A DNA stretch of 64,000 nt from Veillonella sp. R32 (GTDB lineage: Bacteria; Bacillota; Negativicutes; Veillonellales; Veillonellaceae), in contig NZ_NMZQ01000011.1 of NCBI RefSeq assembly GCF_010093125.1, positions 62,001-126,000 on the forward strand. The letters run 5' to 3'. Positions 26,244 through 35,812 of this stretch are shown piece by piece (the stretch's first letter is position 1; every line of letters starts with the position of its first letter). The position numbers were made by a program, and so were the translations under genes. The notes beneath the pieces are model-generated. The model saw nothing but the letters and a program-made list of their open reading frames with translations, was not told the DNA's origin and ran no database searches.

Positions 26244-27152
26244 ATGAACATTGAAAGCACGCTTCGCGCCGATAAAATTTGGCGTTACGTAATCAAAGGT
26301 ACTGGTCTCTTCTTACTACTCGTAACCGCAGCTATTGGGATTTTCTTGCTCTATCGCGGTACCGGGACCTTTACCATCTACGGGCACAGTCTTTCAGAAT
26401 TCCTATTTTCTACGCAGTGGCAACCCGCCGACACGCTCGACGGGGGTGGCCACGTTGGAGCCGGCATTTATATTGTCGGCTCTCTTATTACCTGTGCCCT
26501 TGCATTATTAATGGCAACTCCAGTCAGTATTGCCCTTGCCATTTACATGGCAGAAATCACCCCTAGCTTAGGCCGTAAATTTTGGCAACCAGTGATTGAA
26601 ATTTTTGTAGGAATTCCTTCAATCATCTATGGTTGGTTAGGCCTTACTATTCTAGTTCCTTTCATTCAAAAGTACACCGATGCGCATAGTGGTTTTTCTG
26701 TATTAGCTGCTTCCATCGTTTTAGCACTCATGATTTTTCCAACGATTACCTCTGTAACGATGAATGCTATTAACAGTGTCCCTAAAACCTATCGCCAAGG
26801 TGCCTATGGTCTAGGCGCTACGCGTTGGGAAGTCATTTACAAAATTGTTCTTCCTGTGGCTAAACATGGTATTTTAGCCGGAGTTGTCTTAGGTCTAGCT
26901 CGTGCCTTTGGGGAAGCCCTTGCAGTAGCGATGGTTATCGGTAAAATGAAAGCCTTCCCTACCTCACTACTCGATCCTACGGTGAACTTAACCAGTGCCA
27001 TTGCCGCTGATATGGGCGGTACTATGGAAGGCAGTGAATACAACATGGCCCTTTGGACCATGGCCTTATTACTCTTTGTAATTTCCCTACTCTTTATTCT
27101 TCTAATTCGTTACATTACATCTAAAGGAGGCGCCCTCAGTGAGAGCAAGTAA
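26244..27152 (+). CDS. pstC: Phosphate ABC transporter permease PstC
   Basis: 302 residues with six helices. The long periplasmic loop after helix 1 and the cytoplasmic EAA-type loop 'YGLGATRWEVIYKIVLPVAK' (contact with PstB) are typical of PstC, as is 'EIFVGIPSIIYGWLGL'. It forms the inner-membrane channel with PstA. It starts 3 bp after pstS and overlaps pstA by 14 bp. Confidence 0.94.
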   Translation: MNIESTLRADKIWRYVIKGTGLFLLLVTAAIGIFLLYRGTGTFTIYGHSLSEFLFSTQWQPADTLDGGGHVGAGIYIVGSLITCALALLMATPVSIALAIYMAEITPSLGRKFWQPVIEIFVGIPSIIYGWLGLTILVPFIQKYTDAHSGFSVLAASIVLALMIFPTITSVTMNAINSVPKTYRQGAYGLGATRWEVIYKIVLPVAKHGILAGVVLGLARAFGEALAVAMVIGKMKAFPTSLLDPTVNLTSAIAADMGGTMEGSEYNMALWTMALLLFVISLLFILLIRYITSKGGALSESK

Positions 27153-28041
27153 AGCCATCCCCGCTCCTCGCCAGCGGGCCTTATCCACCGATAAAATCAT
27201 CACCTTAGCCCTTCATGGTCTAGCTGGTGCGGTCTTACTCCTATTACTCGCCTTTGTTGGTCATATTGCGTGGAATGCCCTAAGCGACTTCAAACTGGAA
27301 CTCTTAGCATTCTCCCCTACCGGGATTGGCAATCAATTATTCAACACTGTCTACCTCGTATTTTTAGCCTTAGTCATTAGCGTACCACTCGGTATTGGTG
27401 GTGGCATCTACATGGCCGAATATGCTACCAAAGGTAGAGCCCAACGAATCATGCGTATTTCCATTGAAACCTTGTCCTCCTTACCATCCATCGTACTGGG
27501 CTTATTTGGTTATCTTGTCTTTATCATCATGACCAGTTCCCAGTGGAATCTATTTGCAGGGGCTTTAACAGTTTCTATTTTAACCTTACCGCTCATAGCT
27601 ACCATCACCGAAGATGCGTTGCGTGCCTTACCGCCATCCTATGCCAAAGGTAGCTATGGTCTAGGCGCCACTAAATGGCAGACTATAAGCCGTGTATTAT
27701 TACCCGCTGCTTTTCCCGCTATTATTACCGGGATTATCTTAGCGGCAGGGCGTGTATTTGGCGAAGCCGCTGCCCTTATGTTTACCGCCGGTATGAGCAC
27801 CGATATTAACTGGGCAAGCACAGATATTACTTCACCAACTAACGCCTTTAACCCATTCCGATCTGGTGAAACCTTAGCCTTACAAATTTGGGCCTCCCGT
27901 AGTGAATCACTAGCTTCTGATGCAGAAGCTATGGCTAATTTAAGTGCCCTCTTATTGTTAACCCTTGTCTTCACATTTAGTATCGGTGCTCGTGCCTTAA
28001 GCCGTCACCTTAATCGTAAAAACTTAGGAGAGAATAAATAA
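27139..28041 (+). CDS. pstA: Phosphate ABC transporter permease PstA
   Basis: 300 residues, six helices. '[20 protein letters not shown]' and the EAA loop '[19 protein letters not shown]' mark PstA; '[15 protein letters not shown]' is also conserved. Translation begins at GTG (27139) with AAAGGAGG eight bases upstream, inside the end of pstC. Its stop shares one base with the pstB start (TAATG), so translation is coupled. Confidence 0.94.
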   Translation: MRASKAIPAPRQRALSTDKIITLALHGLAGAVLLLLLAFVGHIAWNALSDFKLELLAFSPTGIGNQLFNTVYLVFLALVISVPLGIGGGIYMAEYATKGRAQRIMRISIETLSSLPSIVLGLFGYLVFIIMTSSQWNLFAGALTVSILTLPLIATITEDALRALPPSYAKGSYGLGATKWQTISRVLLPAAFPAIITGIILAAGRVFGEAAALMFTAGMSTDINWASTDITSPTNAFNPFRSGETLALQIWASRSESLASDAEAMANLSALLLLTLVFTFSIGARALSRHLNRKNLGENK

Positions 28042-28871
28042 TGGAAATTTCTGAAGTAGTAATGCCTAACCCTCAAGTGCTTGTAAATACACAAGTAAAC
28101 GCTATCGCTAATGAAGCGCTAGGCAATGCCTTTACCGTAGAAAACTTAGACTTCTTCTATGGTTCCTTCCATGCTTTAAAAAATATCAACATGGACATTA
28201 AAAAGAACGAAATCACCGCTCTAATCGGCCCTTCCGGTTGCGGTAAATCAACCTTCTTACGCATCTTAAATCGCATGAACGATTTAGAAGGTGACATTAC
28301 TGTAAAAGGTAAAATTTTACTCGAAGGAGAAGATATTTACGCTGACATGGAACCTATCGTGTTACGTCACCGCGTAGGCATGGTGTTCCAACAACCAAAT
28401 CCATTCCCCCAAAGCCTATACGATAATGTAGCCTTTGGTCCTCGTTTGCAAGGCATCACTAAAGCCAGCGAACTTGATGAAATCGTAGAAACCAGTTTAA
28501 CTCAAGCGTCCCTTTGGAATGAAGTAAAAGATCGCCTTCATAAGAGTGCGCTTAGCTTATCTGGTGGGCAACAACAACGACTTTGCATTGCCCGTACCTT
28601 AGCCACTCGGCCAGATGTAATCCTCATGGATGAACCTACCAGTGCCCTTGATCCAATCTCTACAGCTAAAATTGAAGAACTAGCTCTAGAACTGAAAGAA
28701 AACTATACTATCGTCATCGTAACGCACAATATGCAACAAGCAGCCCGTATTTCTGATAAAACAGCTTTCTTCTTGATGGGAGATTTGATAGAATATAATA
28801 AAACAAAGACTATCTTTACCGAACCAGCACAGCCAAAAACGGCAGACTACATTAACGGTCGCTTCGGTTAA
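28041..28871 (+). CDS. pstB: Phosphate ABC transporter ATPase PstB
   Basis: 276 residues. Walker A 'GPSGCGKST', the PstB-typical '[20 protein letters not shown]', signature '[16 protein letters not shown]', and Walker B '[13 protein letters not shown]'. It powers phosphate import through PstAC. The N-terminus has about 28 extra residues before the ABC domain compared with minimal homologues; an internal ATG (MPNPQ) is possible. No phoU follows; an intrinsic terminator comes directly after. Confidence 0.96.
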   Translation: MEISEVVMPNPQVLVNTQVNAIANEALGNAFTVENLDFFYGSFHALKNINMDIKKNEITALIGPSGCGKSTFLRILNRMNDLEGDITVKGKILLEGEDIYADMEPIVLRHRVGMVFQQPNPFPQSLYDNVAFGPRLQGITKASELDEIVETSLTQASLWNEVKDRLHKSALSLSGGQQQRLCIARTLATRPDVILMDEPTSALDPISTAKIEELALELKENYTIVIVTHNMQQAARISDKTAFFLMGDLIEYNKTKTIFTEPAQPKTADYINGRFG

Positions 28872-28881
28872 TGACTCCCCC

Positions 28882-28914
28882 GGAACGAACTCAATGCAGT
28901 TCGTTCCTTTTTTT
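28882..28914 (+). terminator. Intrinsic terminator between pstB and the phoP-like gene
   Basis: GGAACGAACT (28882-28891) pairs perfectly with AGTTCGTTCC (28898-28907) and is followed by seven T. It ends 18 bp before the regulator's ATG, so read-through would set how much regulator is made from the pst promoter. Confidence 0.92.
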
Positions 28915-28932
28915 ACTTACAAGGAGATTACT

Positions 28933-29631
28933 ATGAAACAAACCCACCCTTTAATCTATTGTGTAGAAGACGAAGATAGCATTCGCGGTCTTATCTCCTA
29001 TGTGTTAAACGGGCAGGGCTTTGAGGTCGGCACCTTCGAGTCAAGCGGTCCTTTTTGGACAGCCCTAGAAGAACGCCGACCTCAACTTGTCTTACTCGAT
29101 ATTATGCTCGAAGGAGAAGATGGCCTGTCTATCTTGCACAAATTAAGAGAACGCCCTGATACACAAGATTTACCCATCATCATGATTACTGCTAAAACCT
29201 CGGAAATTGACGTTGTCCAAGGTCTTGACGGCGGTGCTGATGACTATATTCCAAAACCTTTTGGCGTTGTTGAGCTAGTGTCACGCATTAAAGCGTTACT
29301 GCGCCGTACTCGACCTGTGGCACCCCCTAAAAAATCAATTCTTACTTGTGAAAATTTAGTGCTCGATAAAGATAGCCGTATTGTAACCCTTGAAGGGACG
29401 CCTATCAATTTGACCTTAAAAGAGTACGAACTGCTCCTCTACTTTATGGAAAATACAGGGATTGCCCTCTCCCGTGAGCGCATTATGGAAGTGGTATGGG
29501 GCTTTTCCTATGAAGGGGAATCCCGTACCGTGGATATGCACGTAGTCACATTGCGCCAGCACTTAGGTTCTGCGGGCCGTCATCTAAAAACAGTGCGCGG
29601 CATCGGCTATCGCTGGGAGGCCAGCGTATGA
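28933..29631 (+). CDS. phoP: OmpR-family response regulator (PhoP/PhoB type)
   Basis: 232 residues. Receiver domain with acidic pocket 'CVEDED', phosphoacceptor Asp56 in 'LVLLDIML' and Lys108 in 'DDYIPKPFG'; C-terminal winged helix with 'LTLKEYELLLYFMENTG' and 'VDMHVVTLRQHLG'. With the kinase behind it, it would control phosphate genes. The ATG at 28933 (AAGGAG six bases upstream) is preferred over an in-frame ATG at 28894, which lies inside the terminator. Its stop overlaps the kinase start by 4 bp. Confidence 0.9.
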   Translation: MKQTHPLIYCVEDEDSIRGLISYVLNGQGFEVGTFESSGPFWTALEERRPQLVLLDIMLEGEDGLSILHKLRERPDTQDLPIIMITAKTSEIDVVQGLDGGADDYIPKPFGVVELVSRIKALLRRTRPVAPPKKSILTCENLVLDKDSRIVTLEGTPINLTLKEYELLLYFMENTGIALSRERIMEVVWGFSYEGESRTVDMHVVTLRQHLGSAGRHLKTVRGIGYRWEASV

Positions 29632-31331
29632 GACAAAAGTTCTTCCGAGCCCTCTTTGGTCTTGGCATGCTTAGCCTTGTAGTAAGTACCGTTATATTAA
29701 GTTATCTGTTTTACAACAATTGGAAAGATGATTTTCGTACCGTTCTTTACACGGAAGGGAAAATTATTGCCTCCACCGGTACGCTTACCCCTGATCGCCT
29801 AGCAGCCATTACTAAAGCCACTAATAATACGTTACGCATTACTTGGATTTCCTACGAAGGAAAAGTCCTCTACGACTCCTCCCACGATGCGGAAACGATG
29901 GATAATCACCTGCAACGACCGGAAATTGCCCAAGCTATTCTCAATGGTGAAGGTAGCGATATTCGCGACTCCGCCACCCTACATTCCATCAGCTATTATG
30001 AAGCCTTGCGCCTACCAGACAACTCTATATTGCGCGTATCTCGTAATGGCTCTACCGTATATAAAGTCATCTTCGACGCTGCCCCAGGCCTATTAGCCCT
30101 TTTTGTACTCATGTCGGGTGGTTGCTATCTCTTGGCCCGTCGCTGGACGGCTGATGCTATTTATCCGATTGAAGAAATTGTAAAAGCTTGGACTTCTCAT
30201 GGTGATACTAAACCAGTCATTGATGAGGCCTATAATGAAATCACACCTTTACTATCACGGCTATCCTTCCAAAAAAATGAACTGGAAGCTATGATTGTAC
30301 GCCTACAAGCAGAAAAAAATACTCTCCGCTCTATTATGGAAGAAATGGCGGAAGGTTTATTATTAGCGGAATTAGATGGCACCATTATTACCTACAACGA
30401 ACATTTAAAAGAATTTTTAAATCATAAAGCAGAACTACATGGTGAATCATTATTGCTCTTATCGGATGATGTAGATTGGCGCAAACATGTAATTAATGCT
30501 ATGCGTAAACACCAAGGTGGCGAATACTTATTACACAAAGATAATCAGCACTTCCGCATCGTGTTTCACATTACAGAAGATGACCGCTACAAAGGGCGCT
30601 TACTCATCATCATTTCTGACATTACCCAAAGCTACTTAGAGCAACAGCGACGTCATGAATTTACTTCCAATGTATCTCATGAGTTGAAGACACCGCTCAC
30701 TACTATTAGTGGCTATGCTGAAATTTTGGCCAAAGGGATGTATCCAAACAAGGAAGAAGCAACGGTCCTCGGTGGTCATATCCATACAGCGGCACGGCAT
30801 ATGCAAGAGCTCATCGATACGATTTTAAAACTATCTCGTATTGAAGATGGCGTTTCAGCCGTAACCTTTGAAAAAACATCTCTTCGCTCAGTCGTGAATT
30901 CCGCGTGGCAACAATTAACTACCAAAAGACAGGGCAAAAATATTACCCTTGCTATGACTGGCGATAGCCCTACCTTAGAGATTTCATCCAAGCTAATCGA
31001 AGAGGTCTTCATCAATTTATTCGACAATGCCATTAAATTTAGCCAAGGCATCGACAATCACATTACCGTTCACATGTGCCCTAAAGATGGCTTTACTGTA
31101 GTCAGTGTCAGTGATGAAGGGGTCGGTATACCTAAAGATAAACAAAGCCGAATTTTTGAACGTTTTTATCAAGCCGATCCTAGTCGCAATAGTAAACGCG
31201 AAGGTAGCGGTCTTGGTTTAGCCTTAGTAAAACATATTATGGAAATCCACAGTGGTTCCGTATCGGTAAAAAGTGAACCAGGCGAAGGAACTACCTTTAT
31301 ACTACGTTTCAAAAATTCTAACAACGCCTAA
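29628..31331 (+). CDS. phoR: Sensor histidine kinase (PhoR type)
   Basis: 567 residues. Two membrane helices (about 9-29 and 148-168) enclose a ~120-residue extracytoplasmic domain. A PAS domain follows ('MEEMAEGLLLAELDGTIITY'), then HisKA with phosphoacceptor His351 in 'NVSHELKTPLTTISGY', and a HATPase with the N box 'NLFDNAIKFS' and G boxes 'DEGVGIPKDKQ' and 'GSGLGLALVKHIME'. The set matches PhoR kinases that sense phosphate via the Pst system. ATGA overlap with the regulator gene shows co-translation. Assignment to phosphate control rests on context. Confidence 0.9.
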   Translation: MRQKFFRALFGLGMLSLVVSTVILSYLFYNNWKDDFRTVLYTEGKIIASTGTLTPDRLAAITKATNNTLRITWISYEGKVLYDSSHDAETMDNHLQRPEIAQAILNGEGSDIRDSATLHSISYYEALRLPDNSILRVSRNGSTVYKVIFDAAPGLLALFVLMSGGCYLLARRWTADAIYPIEEIVKAWTSHGDTKPVIDEAYNEITPLLSRLSFQKNELEAMIVRLQAEKNTLRSIMEEMAEGLLLAELDGTIITYNEHLKEFLNHKAELHGESLLLLSDDVDWRKHVINAMRKHQGGEYLLHKDNQHFRIVFHITEDDRYKGRLLIIISDITQSYLEQQRRHEFTSNVSHELKTPLTTISGYAEILAKGMYPNKEEATVLGGHIHTAARHMQELIDTILKLSRIEDGVSAVTFEKTSLRSVVNSAWQQLTTKRQGKNITLAMTGDSPTLEISSKLIEEVFINLFDNAIKFSQGIDNHITVHMCPKDGFTVVSVSDEGVGIPKDKQSRIFERFYQADPSRNSKREGSGLGLALVKHIMEIHSGSVSVKSEPGEGTTFILRFKNSNNA

Positions 31332-31524
31332 TTTTCTCACTAATAAAAGTGATTTTCAACTTCATATTTCGAGTATACCTTATTCTCATATAACCCCCTG
31401 ACAGTGCCTACTATTATGCAAAATTTATACAATAGTTCATAATTTTATCATGATTTTTCTTTATTTTGATTATGCAATTATGATATTATTAATATAGAGA
31501 CACAATATAAAGGGGGTTATTATT

Positions 31525-32181
31525 ATGTATGAAAGATTAGCAGCTTTACAACCAGTCATCTTAGCTGGTCATAACAGTTCTCGCATGGGTTATAATAAGG
31601 TATTCGCCAAATTTGGTGATCAAACTTTAATTGAAACGATTTATACCATGCTAGCATTTTCCTTTGAAAAGGATCCCATTATTGTAACTGATAATAAGAC
31701 CCTCTTCGACCGTTTTGAGCCTTTGAAAGATGCCAATGTAGTAGAAGATAATTATCCTGGTCACAACACCTTAGGCGCCGTAGCAACGGCTTTTGAACAT
31801 TGTGATGCCGAAAATCTCTTCGTTATTGGCGTAGATATGCCATTCTTATCACTCGTTGTGTTAGACCGCATGGTAGAAAGTCAAGGGATTGCCCAAGTAG
31901 TGGTACCTATGCTCAACGGTAAAGACATTTGCTTGCATGCTATTTATAATCGTCAACTCTTGCCAATCATGAAAGAAAAAATCGCCGCTGGCGAAAAACT
32001 GCTCCATTCTTTCTACAAAGAAGTTCCATTACTTCAATTACCATTGAAAGAAAACACCTTAGAAGCAGATATTTTCATCGATATTAACACACCAGAAGAT
32101 TTAGAATATGCACAAGAATACTTCCATAAAATTCATGAAATCGATACGGAAAAAGTGCTTGTCCATAAACCTGAAAAGTAA
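31525..32181 (+). CDS. MobA-like NTP transferase (molybdenum cofactor guanylyltransferase-like)
   Basis: 218 residues. The N-terminal 'PVILAGHNSSRMGYNKVFAK' fits the MobA/IspD-type nucleotide-binding loop (LAGGxSxRMGxDK) with the second Gly replaced by His. 'LFVIGVDMPFLS' supplies the metal-binding Asp. MobA attaches GMP to molybdopterin; the altered loop leaves open another nucleotidyl transfer. AAGGGGG precedes the ATG. It stands alone, with no other Mo-cofactor gene nearby, and ends at a long hairpin. Confidence 0.75.
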   Translation: MYERLAALQPVILAGHNSSRMGYNKVFAKFGDQTLIETIYTMLAFSFEKDPIIVTDNKTLFDRFEPLKDANVVEDNYPGHNTLGAVATAFEHCDAENLFVIGVDMPFLSLVVLDRMVESQGIAQVVVPMLNGKDICLHAIYNRQLLPIMKEKIAAGEKLLHSFYKEVPLLQLPLKENTLEADIFIDINTPEDLEYAQEYFHKIHEIDTEKVLVHKPEK

Positions 32182-32205
32182 ATCTATAAAATAAACACAT
32201 AAAGT

Positions 32206-32257
32206 AAGCGCTCTTCCTATGACTATCTCATACCTAGTCATGGAAGAGCGCTTCTTT
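32206..32257. terminator. Bidirectional terminator between mobA-like and cobW-like genes
   Basis: A ~19-bp stem (32206-32225 with 32235-32253, one bulged base) around a 9-nt loop, between convergent genes, with short T/A tails. Confidence 0.82.
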
Positions 32258-32289
32258 CATACGAATTCTTTGGCTATTATCGTTCTTAC

Positions 32290-33402
32290 TTACGACACTC
32301 GTTTAGTGCCACTTATTTTGCCTATTTTCAATTTATTTTGTTTAGCTGCTTCTTTAATCGTATCTGGATTGCGATATAATGCTTTTTGCAATACTGCGCG
32401 CAGCCAACTACGCTTTATATGCGTACCAATAAAAATACCTTTTGCTTCTGGCTCGTCCTTTTCTAATTGAGGATTAAACCCTGTAATCGAATAAGTACCA
32501 TTAACAACACTAAATTGTAGCCAACTATGCCCTACAGGTAAAAAGCCTTTGGCTCTCACAATATCACCAAATACACCCGCAGTTACCCCCTGTAAAAAGA
32601 GGACTAATTCCTGCTCATGACGTAATGAAATAGAGGTCAACGCCACACTATCTACGGCTATCTCGTCATTCGTGACTTCATCGGTCGCCAAAGACTTTGA
32701 CACCGGATTAGCGCTTAGTTCAACACCTTTAATATCATCTAATGGAATCTCACCAACCATACGTTGACCTATGGTCTGACCTACAGCCTTGCCATCTGAG
32801 AGAGCCCCTAACAAAGGCCGTTCTAATAAGGCGTTCCACCAACTATCTGGTTGCTTAGTGTAATGCAAGGTACTAATATCACATTCCTCATTAATAGTTT
32901 CAATGCGAACCTGTATATCCGCTAATTCAGTTTCACTAGCCCCTTCTAATTTTGACACAATCACCGTGCCAGCTGCCTGAATTTGATCCCTACAAAGGTC
33001 AGGGAATTTCGACATAGCCTGCTCAAAGTGACTGCCATCAACAATAGTCAACGGAGCCAACAGGGCTATCCGTTCATATTCGATTTGCTTAATATTCTCT
33101 AAGATTTTACTCAATTCGCCTACGCCCGTTGGTTCTACTAGCAGTATTTCAGGATCCACCGTATTGGCAATGGTCAAAATGGAGGAAGCAAAATCCGCTT
33201 TGCGAGTACAACAAATACAGCCTTCGGTCATTTCCCATATATTTATGGATGTATCAGCTTGTTCTAATAAATCCCCATCGACCCCGATAGCGCCGTATTC
33301 ATTCTCCATAATGGCAAAATCACGCTTTGTTCGTTTCACCAATTCTTGAATAAACGTAGTTTTGCCAGCCCCTAAAAATCCAGATATGACTAAAATTTTC
33401 AT
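32290..33402 (-). CDS. CobW/G3E-family GTPase (metallochaperone)
   Basis: 370 residues. Walker A 'GFLGAGKTT' (residues 8-16) and the G3E metal motif 'EGCICCT' (Cys62, Cys64, Cys65) are clear; the usual NKxD base-recognition motif is 'SKLE'. A CobW C-terminal domain is visible at ~270-355 ('VFGDIVRAKGFLPVG'). Such GTPases deliver zinc, cobalt or nickel. The start codon lies one base after the zinc alcohol dehydrogenase stop with no good ribosome site, so it is probably translationally coupled to it. Zinc delivery to that enzyme is an attractive inference. Confidence 0.85.
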   Translation of the reverse strand: MKILVISGFLGAGKTTFIQELVKRTKRDFAIMENEYGAIGVDGDLLEQADTSINIWEMTEGCICCTRKADFASSILTIANTVDPEILLVEPTGVGELSKILENIKQIEYERIALLAPLTIVDGSHFEQAMSKFPDLCRDQIQAAGTVIVSKLEGASETELADIQVRIETINEECDISTLHYTKQPDSWWNALLERPLLGALSDGKAVGQTIGQRMVGEIPLDDIKGVELSANPVSKSLATDEVTNDEIAVDSVALTSISLRHEQELVLFLQGVTAGVFGDIVRAKGFLPVGHSWLQFSVVNGTYSITGFNPQLEKDEPEAKGIFIGTHIKRSWLRAVLQKALYRNPDTIKEAAKQNKLKIGKISGTKRVS

Positions 33403-33403
33403 A

Positions 33404-34465
33404 TTAATCAGCTAATTTCACAACAGGTTTAATTAAATCGGCTGGTTTATCACGCATCATAAATAAAGCTTCTTCCAAATGATCCCAACCTTCAAATACA
33501 TGAGTTGCTAATGGGCTTACATCGAGTTTACCAGCCGCTACTAAAGCGCCTAATTTTTCCATCCGTAAACGACCACCTGGCATTAAACCACCATTAATTT
33601 GTTTATGGCCCATACCTACGCCCCATTCAACGCGTGGAATCGTAATGTAAGTACCACTGCCTAAATAGTTAACATTGCCAATTTTACCACCTGGTTTTAA
33701 GCATTTAACGGCGGATTCAAAGGTTTCTACGCCACCACCAGCAATGACTACTTTATCAACCCCTTGGCCATTGGTCATAGCCAATACTTGTTCTTCAATT
33801 GTGCCGTTTTTATAGCTAACAAAATCTACAGCACCATAGCCCTTCGCCGCAGCTACACAGTTAGGACGAGTCCCTACGGCAATAATACGCGAAGCTCCAC
33901 GCAAGTTTGCCCCAGCTACCGCCATAAGACCTACTGGACCAATACCGATAACGAGTACAGTATCACCAAACTGTACGTCTGCCAATTCCACCCCATGGAA
34001 CCCAGTTGGCACCATATCAGATAGCATACAAGCATCTACGGAGTTAATGCTTGGAGGTAGTAGCGCTAAATTGCCATCTGCATCATTCACATGGAAAAAT
34101 TCGGAAAATACACCATCTTTAAAGTTAGAGAATTTCCAACCTGCTAACATGCCACCTGAGTGCATAGAATAGCCTGCCTGTGCTTCTAAAGAGTTCCAAT
34201 CGGGTGTAATCGCTGGTACTAATACACGATCACCTGGTTTAAAGTCTTTGACTAACTCGCCTACTTCAACAACTTCAGCGCAGCATTCATGACCGAGAAT
34301 CATGTTGTGGCGTTCACCAATCGCCCCTTCCCAAAGGGTATGAACATCGGATGTACAGATAGCCACCGCTAGTGGTTTACAAATGGCATCTAAAGGGCCA
34401 CATAAGGGACGATCTTTTTCAATCCAACCAGATTCACCGATTTTAAGCATTGCATAGCCTTTCAT
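33404..34465 (-). CDS. NADP(H)-dependent secondary alcohol dehydrogenase (zinc type)
   Basis: 353 residues, matching the length and layout of the clostridial/Thermoanaerobacter isopropanol dehydrogenases. Zinc ligands Cys37, His59 and Asp150 fall at the same numbers as in those enzymes. The Rossmann loop GIGPVG is at 174-179, and Gly198-Thr199-Arg200 with Tyr218 fits NADP(H) binding. It would interconvert ketones or aldehydes and alcohols (for example acetone/2-propanol). The ATG at 34465 has AGGAGG seven bases upstream; a further-upstream ATG is less likely. It sits behind the pdu operon and is coupled to a CobW GTPase. Confidence 0.9.
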   Translation of the reverse strand: MKGYAMLKIGESGWIEKDRPLCGPLDAICKPLAVAICTSDVHTLWEGAIGERHNMILGHECCAEVVEVGELVKDFKPGDRVLVPAITPDWNSLEAQAGYSMHSGGMLAGWKFSNFKDGVFSEFFHVNDADGNLALLPPSINSVDACMLSDMVPTGFHGVELADVQFGDTVLVIGIGPVGLMAVAGANLRGASRIIAVGTRPNCVAAAKGYGAVDFVSYKNGTIEEQVLAMTNGQGVDKVVIAGGGVETFESAVKCLKPGGKIGNVNYLGSGTYITIPRVEWGVGMGHKQINGGLMPGGRLRMEKLGALVAAGKLDVSPLATHVFEGWDHLEEALFMMRDKPADLIKPVVKLAD

Positions 34466-34706
34466 AACATTACCTCCTTGCATAATAAACATTCTTAATT
34501 AGCATTAACTTAGCTAAGTTAACTATATATTAATATAACTGAAAAATCAATTAACTATTTTAAAAAATGCGCCTTAATCTAGCTCTTCATATCTCTTATA
34601 TGCATAATTAATTTTTCAAACTAAAATAAGCTCCCTAAAGGCTAGTACCTCGCATGTATACTATCTTTTTCAAAATATCCTATCTATTTACCATAGAATC
34701 AGGAAT

Positions 34707-34737
34707 CAAAAAAGCACCGGTCTCTACGACCAGTGCC
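34707..34737 (-). terminator. Terminator at the end of the pdu operon
   Basis: Minus strand: GCACTGGTC pairs with GACCGGTGC (one mismatch) around a 5-nt loop and is followed by six T. It closes the transcript behind the PGDW-domain gene. Confidence 0.82.
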
Positions 34738-34759
34738 TGAACTTTCCACAATCAAGATT

Positions 34760-35248
34760 CTATTTAGTAGAATCATCCATTACATCATATAACATTTTAA
34801 AAATCTCAGGGTCACATGGATATTCTTCCCCATTTACCCCGCGAATCACCCAATCACCAGGGTTAGTTTTAACTACGCCATTTAAGGTCAATAAATAGCG
34901 TTCCCCTGTTTCGCAAATAGCGGTTAACTCATTCGGTTTATGACGAATAGCTACTGATTTCTGAGCATATAAACTTTCATCATAATAAATCTCATGCGCT
35001 TCGGCTGCACAATGAGCTTCTAAAATTATATTAATCAAAATAGGCTCTGCAATAGAACCTATGGTTTCTTTACAAAGGTCTATGACCTGCTGATTAAAGC
35101 TAGGATCAAAATGTAAAGCTAAGGGCGTTTCACTCGCATCAGCTACATCCTTATAAATAAAAATTTCATCTTGTTTAATGTGGAGCCAACGATAATCCAA
35201 CTTGTAGGCACCAGCTAATACACTTGCTAAGTTTTGCTTAAAATTCAT
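34760..35248 (-). CDS. Unknown protein with C-terminal PGDW-type domain
   Basis: 162 residues, no signal peptide, not recognised as a Pdu protein. The last ~45 residues ('NPGDWVIRGVNGEEYPCDPE', then 'IFKMLYDVMD') follow the PGDxxxxGxxGExYPxxPxxF pattern found at the C-terminus of small phage- and plasmid-type proteins. The first ~110 residues show nothing known. It is the last gene before the operon terminator, 93 bp behind pduV and on the same strand. The ribosome site is weak (GGTGG). It may be a stray passenger or a compartment accessory; function unknown. Confidence 0.65.
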   Translation of the reverse strand: MNFKQNLASVLAGAYKLDYRWLHIKQDEIFIYKDVADASETPLALHFDPSFNQQVIDLCKETIGSIAEPILINIILEAHCAAEAHEIYYDESLYAQKSVAIRHKPNELTAICETGERYLLTLNGVVKTNPGDWVIRGVNGEEYPCDPEIFKMLYDVMDDSTK

Positions 35249-35341
35249 TCGTTACCACCATATTCACTACTAATGTCCAAGCTTAAAAATCGTACGTAAT
35301 TCGTGTGCTACACCACTTATAGCCTAGAGTATGTATACACT

Positions 35342-35788
35342 CTAAGCCTCTATATCACGAGCAATGTAGTCTCGCAAGCGCTGCACTGAATCAGCATCAT
35401 GCACCGAAATCTCAAAAATAGTCTTTACCCCGGCCGCTTCTAAATTCTTACGCGCTCTTGCTACATCGCCACCTAAATCTATTTTAGTAACTACCCCGAT
35501 AACTTCACGATTAAATAAGGCTGCAAAGTTAGGCGGAAAAATACTTTCCGACTCATTCGCTTCATTCAAAAATAACACCATATCCGCATCATAGGCACTT
35601 AATAAAATAGCTCGATAATAAATGGGATTTTCTACAAATTCACCAGGTGTATCTATAATCGACCCAATGCGACCAATTGATTGTGTTTTTAAGGCTTCCG
35701 GGCTACCATACATCAAAGTATTGGCCAAGGTTGTCTTGCCTACTTCAGTACGGCCTACCATGATTACCGTTTTTAAAGACTGTTCCAT
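35342..35788 (-). CDS. pduV: PduV/EutP-family GTPase
   Basis: 148 residues. P-loop 'GRTEVGKTT' (residues 12-20), DxxG-type 'IDTPGEFVENPIYYRAIL' and NKxD-like 'VTKIDLGGD' are all present. PduV is a small Ras-like GTPase attached to the outside of Pdu compartments and linked to their movement in the cell. GAGG precedes the ATG. A 190-bp spacer separates it from pduU and holds a TATAAT and two palindromes, so it may have an extra promoter. Confidence 0.9.
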   Translation of the reverse strand: MEQSLKTVIMVGRTEVGKTTLANTLMYGSPEALKTQSIGRIGSIIDTPGEFVENPIYYRAILLSAYDADMVLFLNEANESESIFPPNFAALFNREVIGVVTKIDLGGDVARARKNLEAAGVKTIFEISVHDADSVQRLRDYIARDIEA

Positions 35789-35812
35789 TCCATTACCTCA
35801 CAATCTAAGTCT

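Noticed and set aside
35323-35345. Near-palindrome TAGAGTATGTATACACTCTA at the pduV stop
   Set aside because: It overlaps a stop codon inside an operon, has one mismatch and no promoter-like partner; chance in A+T-rich DNA is likely.
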